A DNA stretch of 64,000 nucleotides from Candidatus Gastranaerophilales bacterium. Its GTDB lineage: Bacteria > Cyanobacteriota > Vampirovibrionia > Gastranaerophilales > Gastranaerophilaceae. Positions 15,164-24,139 of the stretch are shown piece after piece. The stretch lies in the NCBI GenBank assembly GCA_944323625.1, contig CALUTD010000004.1:1-64000 (forward strand), written 5' to 3'. Each line of letters opens with the position of its first letter. Positions within the stretch are counted from its first letter, which is position 1. Both the position numbers and the translations under genes were made by a program. The notes beneath the pieces were generated by a model that saw nothing but the letters and a program-made list of their open reading frames with translations, searched no databases and was not told the origin of the DNA.

Positions 15164-16050
15164 TCCGCTTCGGATGAAACCCATTTTTTACGCAATTTCC
15201 ACTGAATCAAGGTTAGGATTAGGATAAATAAAAATAAAATATATGCAATAGCAGATGCTTTCCCTATATTAAAATATTCAAAAGCGTTTTTATAAAGCCA
15301 GTATACGAGGATATTTGTTGTATTTTCGGGTTCGCCTTTTGTCATAAGGTAAATCAAGTCAAATACTTGAAAAGAACTTATTGTTGTTATTAATAAGACA
15401 AAAAAGATTGACGGACTCAACAGCGGAAGTGTTATTTTAAAAAATGTTTTGAACGTGTCCGCACCGTCAATCTTCGCTGCTTCATATACCTGGTTATTTA
15501 TTGCTGAAAATCCCGATAAAAATATTATCATATTGTATCCGATTAATTTCCAAACAGATACAAATATTAAAACAGGCATGGCTAAATTTACATCATATAG
15601 CCATTTCAAATTAGTTTTAAATAATACATTAACAAGTCCTATATTAGGGTCAAATATCCATTGCCATATCATTGCTATTACAATCATAGGTGTAATAAAT
15701 GGTATAAAATATATAGTTTTGAATATTTCTTTCCCTCTTATTTTATTATTCAAAATTGATGCAAGTACTAACGGTAATATTGTAGCAAAAATAGTTGTAA
15801 AAAATGCATAATAAATAGTATTTTTTAGTATAAACCAAAATTCCGCAGAGGTTAAAAGCTCAATATAATTCTCAACCCAAACAAATTTAATATTATTAAT
15901 AAGATTCCATTTAGAAAAACTTAATATAAATGAAAACAAAGAAGGTATAAATATAAATATTCCGCATCCCAACAATGACGGCAAAATAAACCATAACGCC
16001 GTTCTATTTGTATTATTAATTTTTGGCTCCCTACAATAATTTATTTTCAT
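15160..16050 (-). CDS. ABC sugar transporter permease (MalF/UgpA type)
   Basis: This 296-residue integral membrane protein has about six hydrophobic segments. The EAA loop that contacts the ATPase is near residue 190 (YEAAKIDGADTFKTFFKITL, then PLLSP). It is a carbohydrate-uptake (CUT1) type permease of the MalF/UgpA/LacF family. The partner permease, binding protein and ATPase are absent from this window, so the sugar is unknown. It may be completed by genes elsewhere or be a relic of a larger operon. It converges with the 88-residue protein gene and diverges from the phosphomutase gene. Confidence 0.9.
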   Translation of the reverse strand: MKINYCREPKINNTNRTALWFILPSLLGCGIFIFIPSLFSFILSFSKWNLINNIKFVWVENYIELLTSAEFWFILKNTIYYAFFTTIFATILPLVLASILNNKIRGKEIFKTIYFIPFITPMIVIAMIWQWIFDPNIGLVNVLFKTNLKWLYDVNLAMPVLIFVSVWKLIGYNMIIFLSGFSAINNQVYEAAKIDGADTFKTFFKITLPLLSPSIFFVLLITTISSFQVFDLIYLMTKGEPENTTNILVYWLYKNAFEYFNIGKASAIAYILFLFILILTLIQWKLRKKWVSSEAD

Positions 16051-16118
16051 CTTTGCTATAAAACATAATGTTATTATATAATTAAAAGTATAATCGTTTT
16101 TTTATTTTGTAACAAGGA

Positions 16119-16124
16119 TATAAT
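16119..16124 (+). promoter_or_regulatory. -10 box directly before the phosphomutase start
   Basis: TATAAT ends five bases before the ATG at 16130, with no Shine-Dalgarno sequence between. This predicts a leaderless or nearly leaderless transcript. No good -35 box is visible. Confidence 0.45.
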
Positions 16125-16129
16125 TTTAA

Positions 16130-17620
16130 ATGACAAGTACAATGAATTTTAGTGCATTCGGAAAAAATGACATTAGAGGTATATATTCTGAAGATATAAC
16201 TGAGGAGTTATTTTATTATACCGGCAAGGGATATGTAAAATATATTCAGGATAAAACAGGATTAAAGCCGAAAGATATATGGATTACTGTAGCAAGGGAT
16301 GCAAGACTTCACTCTGAAGCTTTATCTAAAGTGCTTATAAAAGGTATAACACATTCAGGGGCGAATGTGATAAATCTTGACCTTGTTCCGACTCCTTTAG
16401 GATATTATTCTGAATATATATCATTTCCCGAAACAATAGCTAAAAATATAAAAATATCAGGGGCTTTAATAGTTACCGCAAGTCATAATCCGCCCGAATA
16501 TAACGGATTAAAGCTTACATTTAATAAAAATTCATTAAATGAAGAAGAAATAAAAAAAGTAAAAGAATATACTCAAGAACAAATGCAGATTGATTCTACA
16601 GCTGTAAAACATGGCGAATCAAGATTGTATAATATAGTTCCGGCGTATATAGATTTTTTAACATCAAGATTTCAAATGATAGGTAACGGAATAAAAGTGG
16701 TAACAGATTCTGCAAACGGAACGGCAGGCGTTGCTGCCCCACAGCTTTACAGGGAAATAGGCTGTGAAGTAGTTGAATTATTCTCGGAACCTGATGGGCA
16801 TTTCCCTAACCATCACCCAAATCCCAGTGATTTATCGACCTTGGAAGCACTAAAAGAAAAAGTACTGGAAACAGGTGCTGATTTAGGTATAGCTTTTGAT
16901 GGAGATTCGGATAGACTTGGAGTTATAGATTCAGACGGAAATATCTTAACAGGGGATAAGCTTTTATATATATATGCGCAAGATATAATTAAAGAGCTTT
17001 CAATCAGAGGAGAAAAACCTGTTATTGTATCGGAGGTAAAATGTTCTCAAGTCCTTTTTGACCAAATAAATAAAGAAGGCGGAGAAGCAATAATGGCAAA
17101 AACAGGTCACGGATATATAAAATCAAAAATGAAAGAAACCGGTGCAATACTTGCAGGAGAAATGTCTGGACACATGTTTTTTAAAGACAGATATTACGGA
17201 TTTGACGATGCAATATATGCAGGCTGTAGAATCATTGAAATAATTGCAAGAAACAAAAAGCATTACCCGAATTTTAAATTATACGATATTTTAAAACCGT
17301 TTAATAAAGTTTATACACTTGAAGAAGTAAGATACAAATGTAAAAACGAACTAAAAAAACCCGTTCTAAAAAAGATATCGGAATTAATAAATGAAAACAA
17401 AGATATTTTCGGAACAAAAATAAATAACATAGTTACCTTAGATGGTTTGAGGATTGTTTTTCCTGACGGTTTTGCTTTAATTAGACAGAGTAATACTGAG
17501 CCTGTTTTTACTTTAAGATTTGAAGCAAAAACAAAGACTAAAGCAAATATATATAAAAAGAAAATGATATCAATATTAGATGATTGTATAGCCCTGATTT
17601 CAGAAAAGGAGGATAAATGA
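16130..17620 (+). CDS. Phosphoglucomutase/phosphomannomutase
   Basis: This 496-residue alpha-D-phosphohexomutase has its four domain signatures in order: the phosphoserine loop TASHNPPEYNG (S118), the metal loop AFDGDSDRLGVID, the sugar-binding loop GEMSGHMFF, and the phosphate-binding RQSNTEPVFTLRFE. It interconverts glucose- or mannose-1-phosphate and 6-phosphate, supplying nucleotide-sugar precursors for the surface glycans. Mannose versus glucose preference cannot be read from the motifs. The stop overlaps sppA by 4 nt. The upstream -10 box suggests a leaderless start. Confidence 0.93.
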   Translation: MTSTMNFSAFGKNDIRGIYSEDITEELFYYTGKGYVKYIQDKTGLKPKDIWITVARDARLHSEALSKVLIKGITHSGANVINLDLVPTPLGYYSEYISFPETIAKNIKISGALIVTASHNPPEYNGLKLTFNKNSLNEEEIKKVKEYTQEQMQIDSTAVKHGESRLYNIVPAYIDFLTSRFQMIGNGIKVVTDSANGTAGVAAPQLYREIGCEVVELFSEPDGHFPNHHPNPSDLSTLEALKEKVLETGADLGIAFDGDSDRLGVIDSDGNILTGDKLLYIYAQDIIKELSIRGEKPVIVSEVKCSQVLFDQINKEGGEAIMAKTGHGYIKSKMKETGAILAGEMSGHMFFKDRYYGFDDAIYAGCRIIEIIARNKKHYPNFKLYDILKPFNKVYTLEEVRYKCKNELKKPVLKKISELINENKDIFGTKINNIVTLDGLRIVFPDGFALIRQSNTEPVFTLRFEAKTKTKANIYKKKMISILDDCIALISEKEDK

Positions 17621-18621
17621 AAGAATCTCTAATCGCCAAAATAACGATTTTATTATGTTTTCTTTGTTTGATTTTGGGCTTTATATCTATAGATAAACAT
17701 AAACCATATGTTGAAGAAGTTAATACTCATTCTCAGTTCAGTTCTAACTCAAATAAAATTGCCGTTATGGCACTTGAAGGCGTGATAGCTTCAAGTTATG
17801 AAAGTAATTTATTTTCCAACGAAAATGATGCTGCAGGATTATTAAAATCTTTACAAGCAGCAGAAAAAGACAATGATATAAAAGGAATAATAATTAAAAT
17901 GAACACGCCGGGCGGAACTGTTGCAATGTCCCAAAACATATATAATCAAATAATGAAAATAAGAGAATTAAAACCTGTAGTTGCTGTAATTGATGATGTG
18001 GCGGCTTCAGGCGGATATTATATTGCTTCGGCTGCAGACAGAATTATAGCACAAGATGGTTCATTGACCGGCAGCATAGGTGTTATTATGTCCTATATGG
18101 ATTATCATAATCTTTTGGCCGAAAAACTTTCAATTTATCCTGTTGTTATAAAAAGCGGGAAGTTTAAGGATATAGGGTCAGGAACAAGAAAAATTACGGA
18201 AGAAGAAAAAGCACTTCTTCAAGATATTGTAAATGACTCATATTCTCAATTTGTAGAAGCAATAAAGAGGGGTAGAATAAACAGAAATGATACTTATACG
18301 GCAAAGAAAACAATATTAAGCGTTGAAAATTTGAAAAAAAATGCAGACGGGCGTGTATTTACGGGGAAACAGGCAAAAGCATCAGGATTTGTTGATGAAC
18401 TTGGAGATATTGATACTGCAAAAAATATGATAGAGAAAATGGCACAGGAAAAATTTTCGAATAAATTGCAGGCAAAGCTCGTTAACTATAAAAAGAAGAG
18501 TAACCTGACCGATTATTTTTCAAGTTTTGCTCAGTATGAAGCAAAGTCAAAAATAAACTTATCCGATTTTTTACCTTCCAGTATTATATTAAACAGAAAG
18601 CCTTTATATTTATGGGAATAA
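17617..18621 (+). CDS. sppA: Signal peptide peptidase SppA (S49 family)
   Basis: This 334-residue protein has an N-terminal membrane anchor (about 8-25) and a ClpP/crotonase-like S49 protease domain. The nucleophile is S131 in VAASGGYYIAS, and the general-base lysine lies in IKSGKFKDIGS (179-184). TPGGTVAMSQ forms the oxyanion-side loop. It is the short Bacillus/archaeal-type form with one protease domain. It degrades leftover signal peptides in the membrane. The start ATG lies within ATGA, overlapping the phosphomutase stop, so the two are translated together; the next gene overlaps by 10 nt. Confidence 0.93.
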   Translation: MKESLIAKITILLCFLCLILGFISIDKHKPYVEEVNTHSQFSSNSNKIAVMALEGVIASSYESNLFSNENDAAGLLKSLQAAEKDNDIKGIIIKMNTPGGTVAMSQNIYNQIMKIRELKPVVAVIDDVAASGGYYIASAADRIIAQDGSLTGSIGVIMSYMDYHNLLAEKLSIYPVVIKSGKFKDIGSGTRKITEEEKALLQDIVNDSYSQFVEAIKRGRINRNDTYTAKKTILSVENLKKNADGRVFTGKQAKASGFVDELGDIDTAKNMIEKMAQEKFSNKLQAKLVNYKKKSNLTDYFSSFAQYEAKSKINLSDFLPSSIILNRKPLYLWE

Positions 18622-19190
18622 CAACAGAAGAATTTTTTGAAAATGTATATAGAGTTATTTTTTCGCCAAAGTCTTTTTTTGAACAAAAAGATATTAAAAT
18701 ATCTTTAAGGCTTGCGGTAGGACTTATTGCTGCTATTGCTTCAATAAATAAAATAACCTCGGGTATTTTAGAGGGAACTATAAAAGACGGTTTCTTTATA
18801 ATTTTTCTGATTGGAAGTATTATAGGGTCGCTATTTTTATGGTTTTTAACCGGGTTGTTTTTTGAATATATTGCCAAAATTTTTGACAGGGGCGGTAATT
18901 TAGCTAAAATTCTTTTTTACACTGCGTTTGCTCCTATTCCGTTTATATTTTTTGCTCCTTTAAATTTGATTAAAAATATAGGAGATTGGGGTTATCTTTT
19001 ATCTGTTAATTTAGAAGTAATCTTATACTTATGGGTAATAATTCTATACGCCTTTTCTCTTAGAGCTGCTTATAAAATAAGTTTATCACGCTCTTTTATG
19101 ATGATATTTCTTCCTTTTATAAGTTCTTTCTTTGCTGTTTACTGGATAATTGGATTTTGTACTAAGCTTTGGTATATATTCTCAATATAG
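18612..19190 (+). CDS. Yip1-like integral membrane protein
   Basis: This 192-residue protein is very hydrophobic, with about five transmembrane helices. The N-terminus (TEEFFENVYRVIFSPKSFFE) and the helix pattern match bacterial members of the YIP1 family: a short cytoplasmic segment with P..FF, then membrane helices. Their function in bacteria is not established. It is the third gene of the sppA operon, overlapping by 10 nt, and is followed at 10 nt by a secreted repeat protein. Confidence 0.75.
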   Translation: MGITTEEFFENVYRVIFSPKSFFEQKDIKISLRLAVGLIAAIASINKITSGILEGTIKDGFFIIFLIGSIIGSLFLWFLTGLFFEYIAKIFDRGGNLAKILFYTAFAPIPFIFFAPLNLIKNIGDWGYLLSVNLEVILYLWVIILYAFSLRAAYKISLSRSFMMIFLPFISSFFAVYWIIGFCTKLWYIFSI

Positions 19191-19200
19191 AGAGTAAAAT

Positions 19201-20085
19201 ATGAAACAATTTTTTATAACAATTATATTTACACTAATATTATTTGTTAATGCGGTATATGCGGCAGGAAATAGTGATATTTTAGGTCACCTGGAGAACA
19301 GTATTTTCGGTTATGACTACAAAAATGATTCTGATACTATTCGTATAGAAAGACTTGAAAAACATATATACGGAGCTGCAAAAAAAGGTAATTTTAATAC
19401 ACGTATAGAAAATATAACAAATGATATAGGTTTTTCAATCCCAAAAGATAAACCCGCTGGTATACCCGATAAAAATAATCATATAGCACAGCAGCCGGAA
19501 AAACAAAAAAACGCCAATTTACCTATGTTAAAAGAAGATTCAAGTGTTGAATATCCGATGGTTGATAAAATCGAAAAAGAAGTATTCAATACTACTTATA
19601 AAAATGAAAACATTTATGCCAGGCTTAACAGATTAGAGGAAAAAGTATTTAATAAAACAAGTAATGAAGATTTAAATACAAGAGTAGACAAACTTGCTTC
19701 CGTTGTTGTACCAAAAAAAAGAAAAACAAATTATAACCAAGATATGTTTTCATCAAATAACATGGATTCATATTATGCAAACAGTGGTTTAGAGCCGGTA
19801 AATGACCAATCTTTACCATTTCAACTGGCAGCATTAGAGGAAGATATTTTAAGAAGTTCATACATGCATGATAACAATGCAAACAGACTCAATAGGCTTG
19901 AACAGAAATTATTTAACAGAAGTTTTCCTAATGATGCAGATATTACAAGACTGCAAAGAATCATGGTTGCTTATGATGCTAAAAAGAACAGTTATAAATA
20001 TGAAAATAACAGGAAAATGCAAAATATGGCAACAGTATCACAAATCGGCGGTATTCTGCTCATGATATTGGCTATCTTGCTCTAA
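19201..20085 (+). CDS. Exported protein with three RLxRLE-type repeats
   Basis: A signal peptide (about 1-21, ending AVYAA) leads into a 294-residue protein with three copies of a roughly 45-residue unit. Each holds a helix ending in E..IF/VF, a Y/F-K-N turn, then R(I/L)xRLExxxF and D..TR: about residues 29-65 (IRIERLEKHIYG), 118-163 (ARLNRLEEKVFN) and 208-252 (NRLNRLEQKLFN). A C-terminal hydrophobic helix (QIGGILLMILAILL) could anchor it. The spacing suggests paired coiled-coil hairpins. I recall similar repeats in cyanobacteria-related lineages but no known function. The last 48 nt overlap the convergent gene. Confidence 0.75.
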   Translation: MKQFFITIIFTLILFVNAVYAAGNSDILGHLENSIFGYDYKNDSDTIRIERLEKHIYGAAKKGNFNTRIENITNDIGFSIPKDKPAGIPDKNNHIAQQPEKQKNANLPMLKEDSSVEYPMVDKIEKEVFNTTYKNENIYARLNRLEEKVFNKTSNEDLNTRVDKLASVVVPKKRKTNYNQDMFSSNNMDSYYANSGLEPVNDQSLPFQLAALEEDILRSSYMHDNNANRLNRLEQKLFNRSFPNDADITRLQRIMVAYDAKKNSYKYENNRKMQNMATVSQIGGILLMILAILL

Positions 20086-20721
20086 AGTTAATTCATTTTC
20101 TATATCGTCAAAAACTTCGTTCTGCATGTAATTATTAATTTCATCTTTTGCTTCATTTGTTTCTTTTTTCTGTCTTACTTTATCTACTGCGCTGTTGCCC
20201 AGTTTATTACCCGCCTCATAACCAAATATTGAAGCGGCGGCATAAGAAAGGCCTTTTAGAACAGAATATCCTATCTTTAAATATTTATTATTTTTAACTG
20301 CAGAAGTATTTAAAGCTTTTTTATCAACTATTTTTAAAACACGCTCTGCTGCCTGTTCGGATAAAAACATTGTTGTAATGGCACTGCCTTGAGAAACTCC
20401 TGTTTTAACTTTATCATCAGCCTTAAATGTTCTATATGCACCGGAAGCTATAATTAGAGGATAAACAATTTTTTTTGCGCAAGAGGCTATTTTACCGACA
20501 ATTCTAACCGGTTTTGAAGTACTATTAATCGCCGGAACTGCATTCGCTGCACAATTAACCACTCTTGCAGTTTGAGCGCCGGCTATTCCGGTTCTGAAAG
20601 CATCAGAATCTTTTTTTCCTATTTTATAATTTTTTAAAGCAAAATACGCACAAGATACACCGTTCGGCATAACTTTTTGACCACTCCATGAAAATATACT
20701 TACCTGTTTATAAAAAAACAT
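20038..20721 (-). CDS. Hypothetical protein with central hydrophobic segments
   Basis: This 227-residue protein is not recognised. It has several Ala/Gly-rich hydrophobic stretches (about 78-95, 150-168) and a charged C-terminal coil (RQKKETNEAKDEINNYMQNE). No cleavable signal is evident. The start is uncertain: MPNGVSCAYFALKN at codon 18 also has GGAG upstream. Its 3' end overlaps the convergent repeat-protein gene by 48 nt, with both frames coding. Its composition resembles the proteins encoded at 1590-2078 and 49768-50502, suggesting a lineage-specific membrane-associated family. Confidence 0.65.
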   Translation of the reverse strand: MFFYKQVSIFSWSGQKVMPNGVSCAYFALKNYKIGKKDSDAFRTGIAGAQTARVVNCAANAVPAINSTSKPVRIVGKIASCAKKIVYPLIIASGAYRTFKADDKVKTGVSQGSAITTMFLSEQAAERVLKIVDKKALNTSAVKNNKYLKIGYSVLKGLSYAAASIFGYEAGNKLGNSAVDKVRQKKETNEAKDEINNYMQNEVFDDIENELTLEQDSQYHEQNTADL

Positions 20722-20854
20722 TTTATTAGGTAAAATTTACTAAAATTGATAATATATTTAAGAATTTTAACAAATGCTTAACTCGAATTAAAATTTATGA
20801 GAAGATAGAAAAATAAATATCGTATTGAATTAAAAAAATAGGGGGAGGGCTGTA

Positions 20855-22447
20855 ATGAAAGTATTGATTACGGATAAAATTAACGAAGCAGCAGGAAGAG
20901 TATTGGATGGCAGCGCAGATGTAGACTTTGTTCCCACATTGCCTGAAGAGGAGCTTGCAGAAAAAATAAAAGATTATGATGCATTAATGGTTAGAAGCCA
21001 AACAAAGGTTACAAAGAAGATATTAGAAGCAGGCAAAAAATTAAAAATAGTCGGTAGAGCCGGCGTGGGTGTAGACAATATAGATATTGAATCTGCCACT
21101 CAAAATGGAATAATAGTTGTTAATTCACCTGATGGAAATACTAATGCCGCAGCAGAACATACAATAGCTTTAATGCTTGCGATGTCAAGAAATATACCTG
21201 CTGCAGCTGCTTCAACAAAAGACGGAAAATGGGAACGCTCAAAATTTACAGGGGTTGAAGTATTCGGAAAAACTCTTGGTATTATAGGTTTCGGTAAAAT
21301 CGGACACCATGTTGCAAAAGTTGCACTTGCACTGGGAATGAATGTTATAGTTTCTGACCCTTATACAACAAAAGAAGCCGTTGAAAAAATCGGAGCTAAA
21401 TATGTAACAAGCCTTGATGAATTTTGGGGGCAGTGTGACTATATTACAATTCACACTCCAAAAACAAAAGAAACAACTTCTTTAATAAACAGAAATACAC
21501 TAAACAGAATGAAAAAAGGAGTAAGAATAATTAACTGTGCTAGAGGCGGCATAATAGATGAAGCAGCACTTAAAGAGGCGGTTGAATCAGGACAGGTTCA
21601 ATCTGCAGCTATAGACGTATTTGAATCAGAACCTGATGTTACATCTTCACCTTTGTATAATTGCAGCGGTAATGTAATAATTACTCCACACCTTGGTGCA
21701 AGTACGGAAGAAGCCCAGTTTAATGTTGCTATTGATGTTGCACAGCAAATCAAAGAAGTACTCAATGGCGGAAGCGCAAAAGCAGCAATAAATATTCCGG
21801 CTTTAAAATCTGAAATATTAGAGCCTGTAAAAGAATATATGAAACTTGCCGAAAATCTCGGAGAACTTGTTCAACAACTTTCAAAAGGAAATCTAAAGAA
21901 TATTAAAATATCAGTTAACGGAAATCTTGCGGAACTGAATGTTGCTCCTTTAGAAGTTGCCGTTTTAAAAGGTATTTTTTCTTCCACTATAGAAAATGTT
22001 AACTATGTAAATGCACCATTAATTGCAAAAAAACGAGGAATTAATATAGTTACATCAAAATCAGCAAAAGATTGTACTTTCCTGGGCTCAATATCCGTAA
22101 CATTAACTACGGATGTTGGAGAAAACACTGTAACAGGAGCGTTAATAGCTAAAAATATGCCAAGGATAGTACGTATTAATGATTATAATATGAGTATTGA
22201 GGCAGAAGAACATATACTGCTTGTTCCACATATAAATAAACCTGCAATGGTTGCAAAAGTAGCAGCTGTCATAGGGGAGTATAACATTAATATTAATAGA
22301 ATGCAGGTTGCGCAAAAATCCAATCAACAGGATAATATATCAATTATGCTTATTACCATTGATAAAGATGTTGATAATGAAACAATGGAAAAAATCAATA
22401 AAATTGATGGTATTCAAAATGCCCAGTACATAAAATTAAATGCATAA
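20855..22447 (+). CDS. serA: D-3-phosphoglycerate dehydrogenase
   Basis: This 530-residue long-form PGDH has a substrate domain (MVRSQTKVTKKILEAGKKLK) and an NAD domain with GIIGFGKIGHHVA. Conserved catalytic elements are NCARGGIIDE, FESEP and TPHLGASTEEAQ. An intervening regulatory domain and a C-terminal ACT domain (HINKPAMVAKVAAVIGEYNI) follow. It carries out the first step of serine synthesis and in this long form is typically feedback-inhibited by serine. A strong GGGGGAGGG Shine-Dalgarno precedes the ATG, and a perfect 11-bp terminator follows. Confidence 0.97.
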   Translation: MKVLITDKINEAAGRVLDGSADVDFVPTLPEEELAEKIKDYDALMVRSQTKVTKKILEAGKKLKIVGRAGVGVDNIDIESATQNGIIVVNSPDGNTNAAAEHTIALMLAMSRNIPAAAASTKDGKWERSKFTGVEVFGKTLGIIGFGKIGHHVAKVALALGMNVIVSDPYTTKEAVEKIGAKYVTSLDEFWGQCDYITIHTPKTKETTSLINRNTLNRMKKGVRIINCARGGIIDEAALKEAVESGQVQSAAIDVFESEPDVTSSPLYNCSGNVIITPHLGASTEEAQFNVAIDVAQQIKEVLNGGSAKAAINIPALKSEILEPVKEYMKLAENLGELVQQLSKGNLKNIKISVNGNLAELNVAPLEVAVLKGIFSSTIENVNYVNAPLIAKKRGINIVTSKSAKDCTFLGSISVTLTTDVGENTVTGALIAKNMPRIVRINDYNMSIEAEEHILLVPHINKPAMVAKVAAVIGEYNININRMQVAQKSNQQDNISIMLITIDKDVDNETMEKINKIDGIQNAQYIKLNA

Positions 22448-22462
22448 ATAAATAATGATTTA

Positions 22463-22500
22463 AAAATCAGGCCCGAGATATATAAATCCGGCCTGATTTT
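22463..22500 (+). terminator. serA terminator
   Basis: AAAATCAGGCC (22463-22473) and GGCCTGATTTT (22490-22500) pair perfectly over 11 bp with a 16-nt loop, followed by a T-rich stretch. Confidence 0.8.
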
Positions 22501-22547
22501 TATTTTAGTTTTTTTGTTGGGTTGAAAACCAAACCTACATTTTTTTA

Positions 22548-22661
22548 TTAAACAGATGTAATAATATCGACAGAAAGCCAAGCTTGAATTACTTCTTTAA
22601 TATTCTCGGTTACTTCTTCTATTGTATCCGCATGCGGATTCTTTAATAAAAAAATAGCCAT
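22548..22661 (-). CDS. 37-residue ORF resembling the end of a HicB-like antitoxin
   Basis: This minus-strand ATG ORF encodes MAIFLLKNPHADTIEEVTEN followed by IKEVIQAWLS. The segment DTIEEVTENIKEVIQAWLS resembles the helix typical of HicB antitoxins (GDTLEEALENIKEAIELWL). The rest of HicB and any HicA toxin are missing. It could be a fragment of a lost hicAB module or an independent small protein. No Shine-Dalgarno is visible. It lies in the serA-to-22733 intergenic region. Confidence 0.35.
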   Translation of the reverse strand: MAIFLLKNPHADTIEEVTENIKEVIQAWLSVDIITSV

Positions 22662-22683
22662 AGTTAACAGTTGCAAATAAATT

Positions 22684-22713
22684 TTGACTGTGTTAACATT
22701 TTGACAGGATAAT
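22684..22713 (+). promoter_or_regulatory. Promoter of the 89-residue protein gene
   Basis: TTGACT (22684-22689), 18 nt, then GATAAT (22708-22713), 20 bp before the start codon. AAAAGGGGAAG follows as Shine-Dalgarno. Confidence 0.5.
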
Positions 22714-22732
22714 ATGTAAAAGGGGAAGTGTC

Positions 22733-23002
22733 ATGGATATAAAAGCTATAGCACCGGTTAATGTGAGTCAAGCATCAAATATGAATGCTTCAGCACGAAA
22801 AAAGGATATAAGCGCTCAACCTGCAGGTATCAGTTATATAGTTGTAAGTAGATTAAATAATGAAAATAAAAATCATGACTCTTTTGAAAATTCACAATCT
22901 CCTGAAAATTTAGCCGCAAAATATGATCTTGCTTGCCGTTTAGCTGCATATTACAAAACTGAATATGATAAGCTTGCAAATGGCGGTGATTGTGTAGCAT
23001 AA
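22733..23002 (+). CDS. Small hypothetical protein
   Basis: This 89-residue protein is not recognised. It is well supported as a gene by a promoter, the Shine-Dalgarno AAGGGGAAG and a small hairpin after the stop. The N-terminal third is Asn/Ala/Ser-rich (SQASNMNASARKKD). The C-terminal third is a helix (AAKYDLACRLAAYYKTEYDK). There is no signal peptide or transmembrane segment. It has the size and style of the other small lineage-specific proteins here (11461, 14897). It precedes dprA by 34 nt. Confidence 0.55.
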   Translation: MDIKAIAPVNVSQASNMNASARKKDISAQPAGISYIVVSRLNNENKNHDSFENSQSPENLAAKYDLACRLAAYYKTEYDKLANGGDCVA

Positions 23003-23005
23003 ATA

Positions 23006-23023
23006 CCGAAAATAAACTTTCGG
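23006..23023 (+). terminator. Small hairpin between the 89-residue gene and dprA
   Basis: CCGAAA (23006-23011) pairs with TTTCGG (23018-23023) with a 6-nt loop, directly before the dprA start. It may attenuate or terminate read-through, or sequester the dprA start region. Confidence 0.35.
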
Positions 23024-23036
23024 ATTATTTGTTTAT

Positions 23037-24131
23037 ATGGGTAATAATGATAAGTACTGGTATGCATTTGCTCGTTTAACAAAAACTTCCTCTGTTTTTG
23101 TAAACTTGTTATACAACTATTTTGGGTCAATTGAGCTTGCATGGCATGCTCAAGCTTATGATTTATGGAAAATAGAGGGAATGCAACGACGTTCTTTAGA
23201 AGCATTTTTGGAAGAAAGAAAAAATGTAAATCCTGATGAGTGTATGGATTATATAAAAGAAAGAGGAATTGAGTTTATCCACCCTGAAGATGTCAGATAT
23301 CCTAAGTCATTGAGGTTTATAGATAATCCGCCTACAGGATTATTTATGCTTGGAAATCTTGATATATGTAATTTAGAAAGAACAATCGCAGTTGTAGGTT
23401 CAAGAAAAGCCAGTGAAAATTCTAAAAATACACTTAGAAAAATACTTGAAGGGTTTGCAGGTACAGATATCTGTATAGTATCAGGTATGGCAGAAGGAAT
23501 TGACACTGTCGGACATAAAGCCGCAGTTGATAACGGTTTAAAAACTATTGCAGTAATAGGAGGCGGATTTGATAAGCTGTATCCAAAATCCAATATTCCA
23601 TTGTTTAATAAAATAATAGACAACAGAGGAGCAGTATTAACCGAATATTGGCCTGATGTTGATGCAATAAGCTGGCATTTTCCGTTAAGGAACAGGATAG
23701 TATCAGGGCTTTCAAAAGGAGTACTTGTAGCAGAGGCTGCTTTGAAGTCAGGAGCTATGATTACGGCAAGACTTGCTATTGAACAGGGGAAAGAACTTAT
23801 GTGCATGCCCGGGTTAATTTCAAATCCTAATACGGAAGGTATATATAAACTTATAAAATCAGGAGCTGCAATTGTAACCGATGTAAATGACATAATGGAT
23901 GCAATGAACTGGCAAATTGAGTATAAACCTGTAAAAACAAATATTGATAATGGTTTTAGCGAAACAGAACAAATTGTTATTGACTGCATAAAAAAAGATA
24001 TGTTAAATTTAGATGAACTAATTTTAAAAACCGGCTTGAATATTAATGATTTAATGATAATATTAACAAAGTTAGAGCTTGAAGGTGTAATTTCACAAAC
24101 TAACGGGGAAAAATATATTTCATTATTATAG
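23037..24131 (+). CDS. dprA: DNA-processing protein DprA
   Basis: This 364-residue DprA/Smf protein has its Rossmann-like core: VVGSRKASENSKNTLRKI, SGMAEGIDTVGHKAAVDNGL, IAVIGGGFDKLYPKSNIPLF, FPLRNRIVSGLSKGVLVAEA and SGAMITARLAIEQGKELM. An N-terminal helical domain (about 1-70) and a C-terminal winged-helix-like DprA domain (about 300-364) flank it. DprA loads RecA on incoming single-stranded DNA in natural transformation and can also affect other DNA uptake routes. It heads a dprA-topA-aroE run with 3-9 nt gaps. No strong Shine-Dalgarno is visible at its own ATG. Confidence 0.95.
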   Translation: MGNNDKYWYAFARLTKTSSVFVNLLYNYFGSIELAWHAQAYDLWKIEGMQRRSLEAFLEERKNVNPDECMDYIKERGIEFIHPEDVRYPKSLRFIDNPPTGLFMLGNLDICNLERTIAVVGSRKASENSKNTLRKILEGFAGTDICIVSGMAEGIDTVGHKAAVDNGLKTIAVIGGGFDKLYPKSNIPLFNKIIDNRGAVLTEYWPDVDAISWHFPLRNRIVSGLSKGVLVAEAALKSGAMITARLAIEQGKELMCMPGLISNPNTEGIYKLIKSGAAIVTDVNDIMDAMNWQIEYKPVKTNIDNGFSETEQIVIDCIKKDMLNLDELILKTGLNINDLMIILTKLELEGVISQTNGEKYISLL

Positions 24132-24139
24132 AGAGAGTT

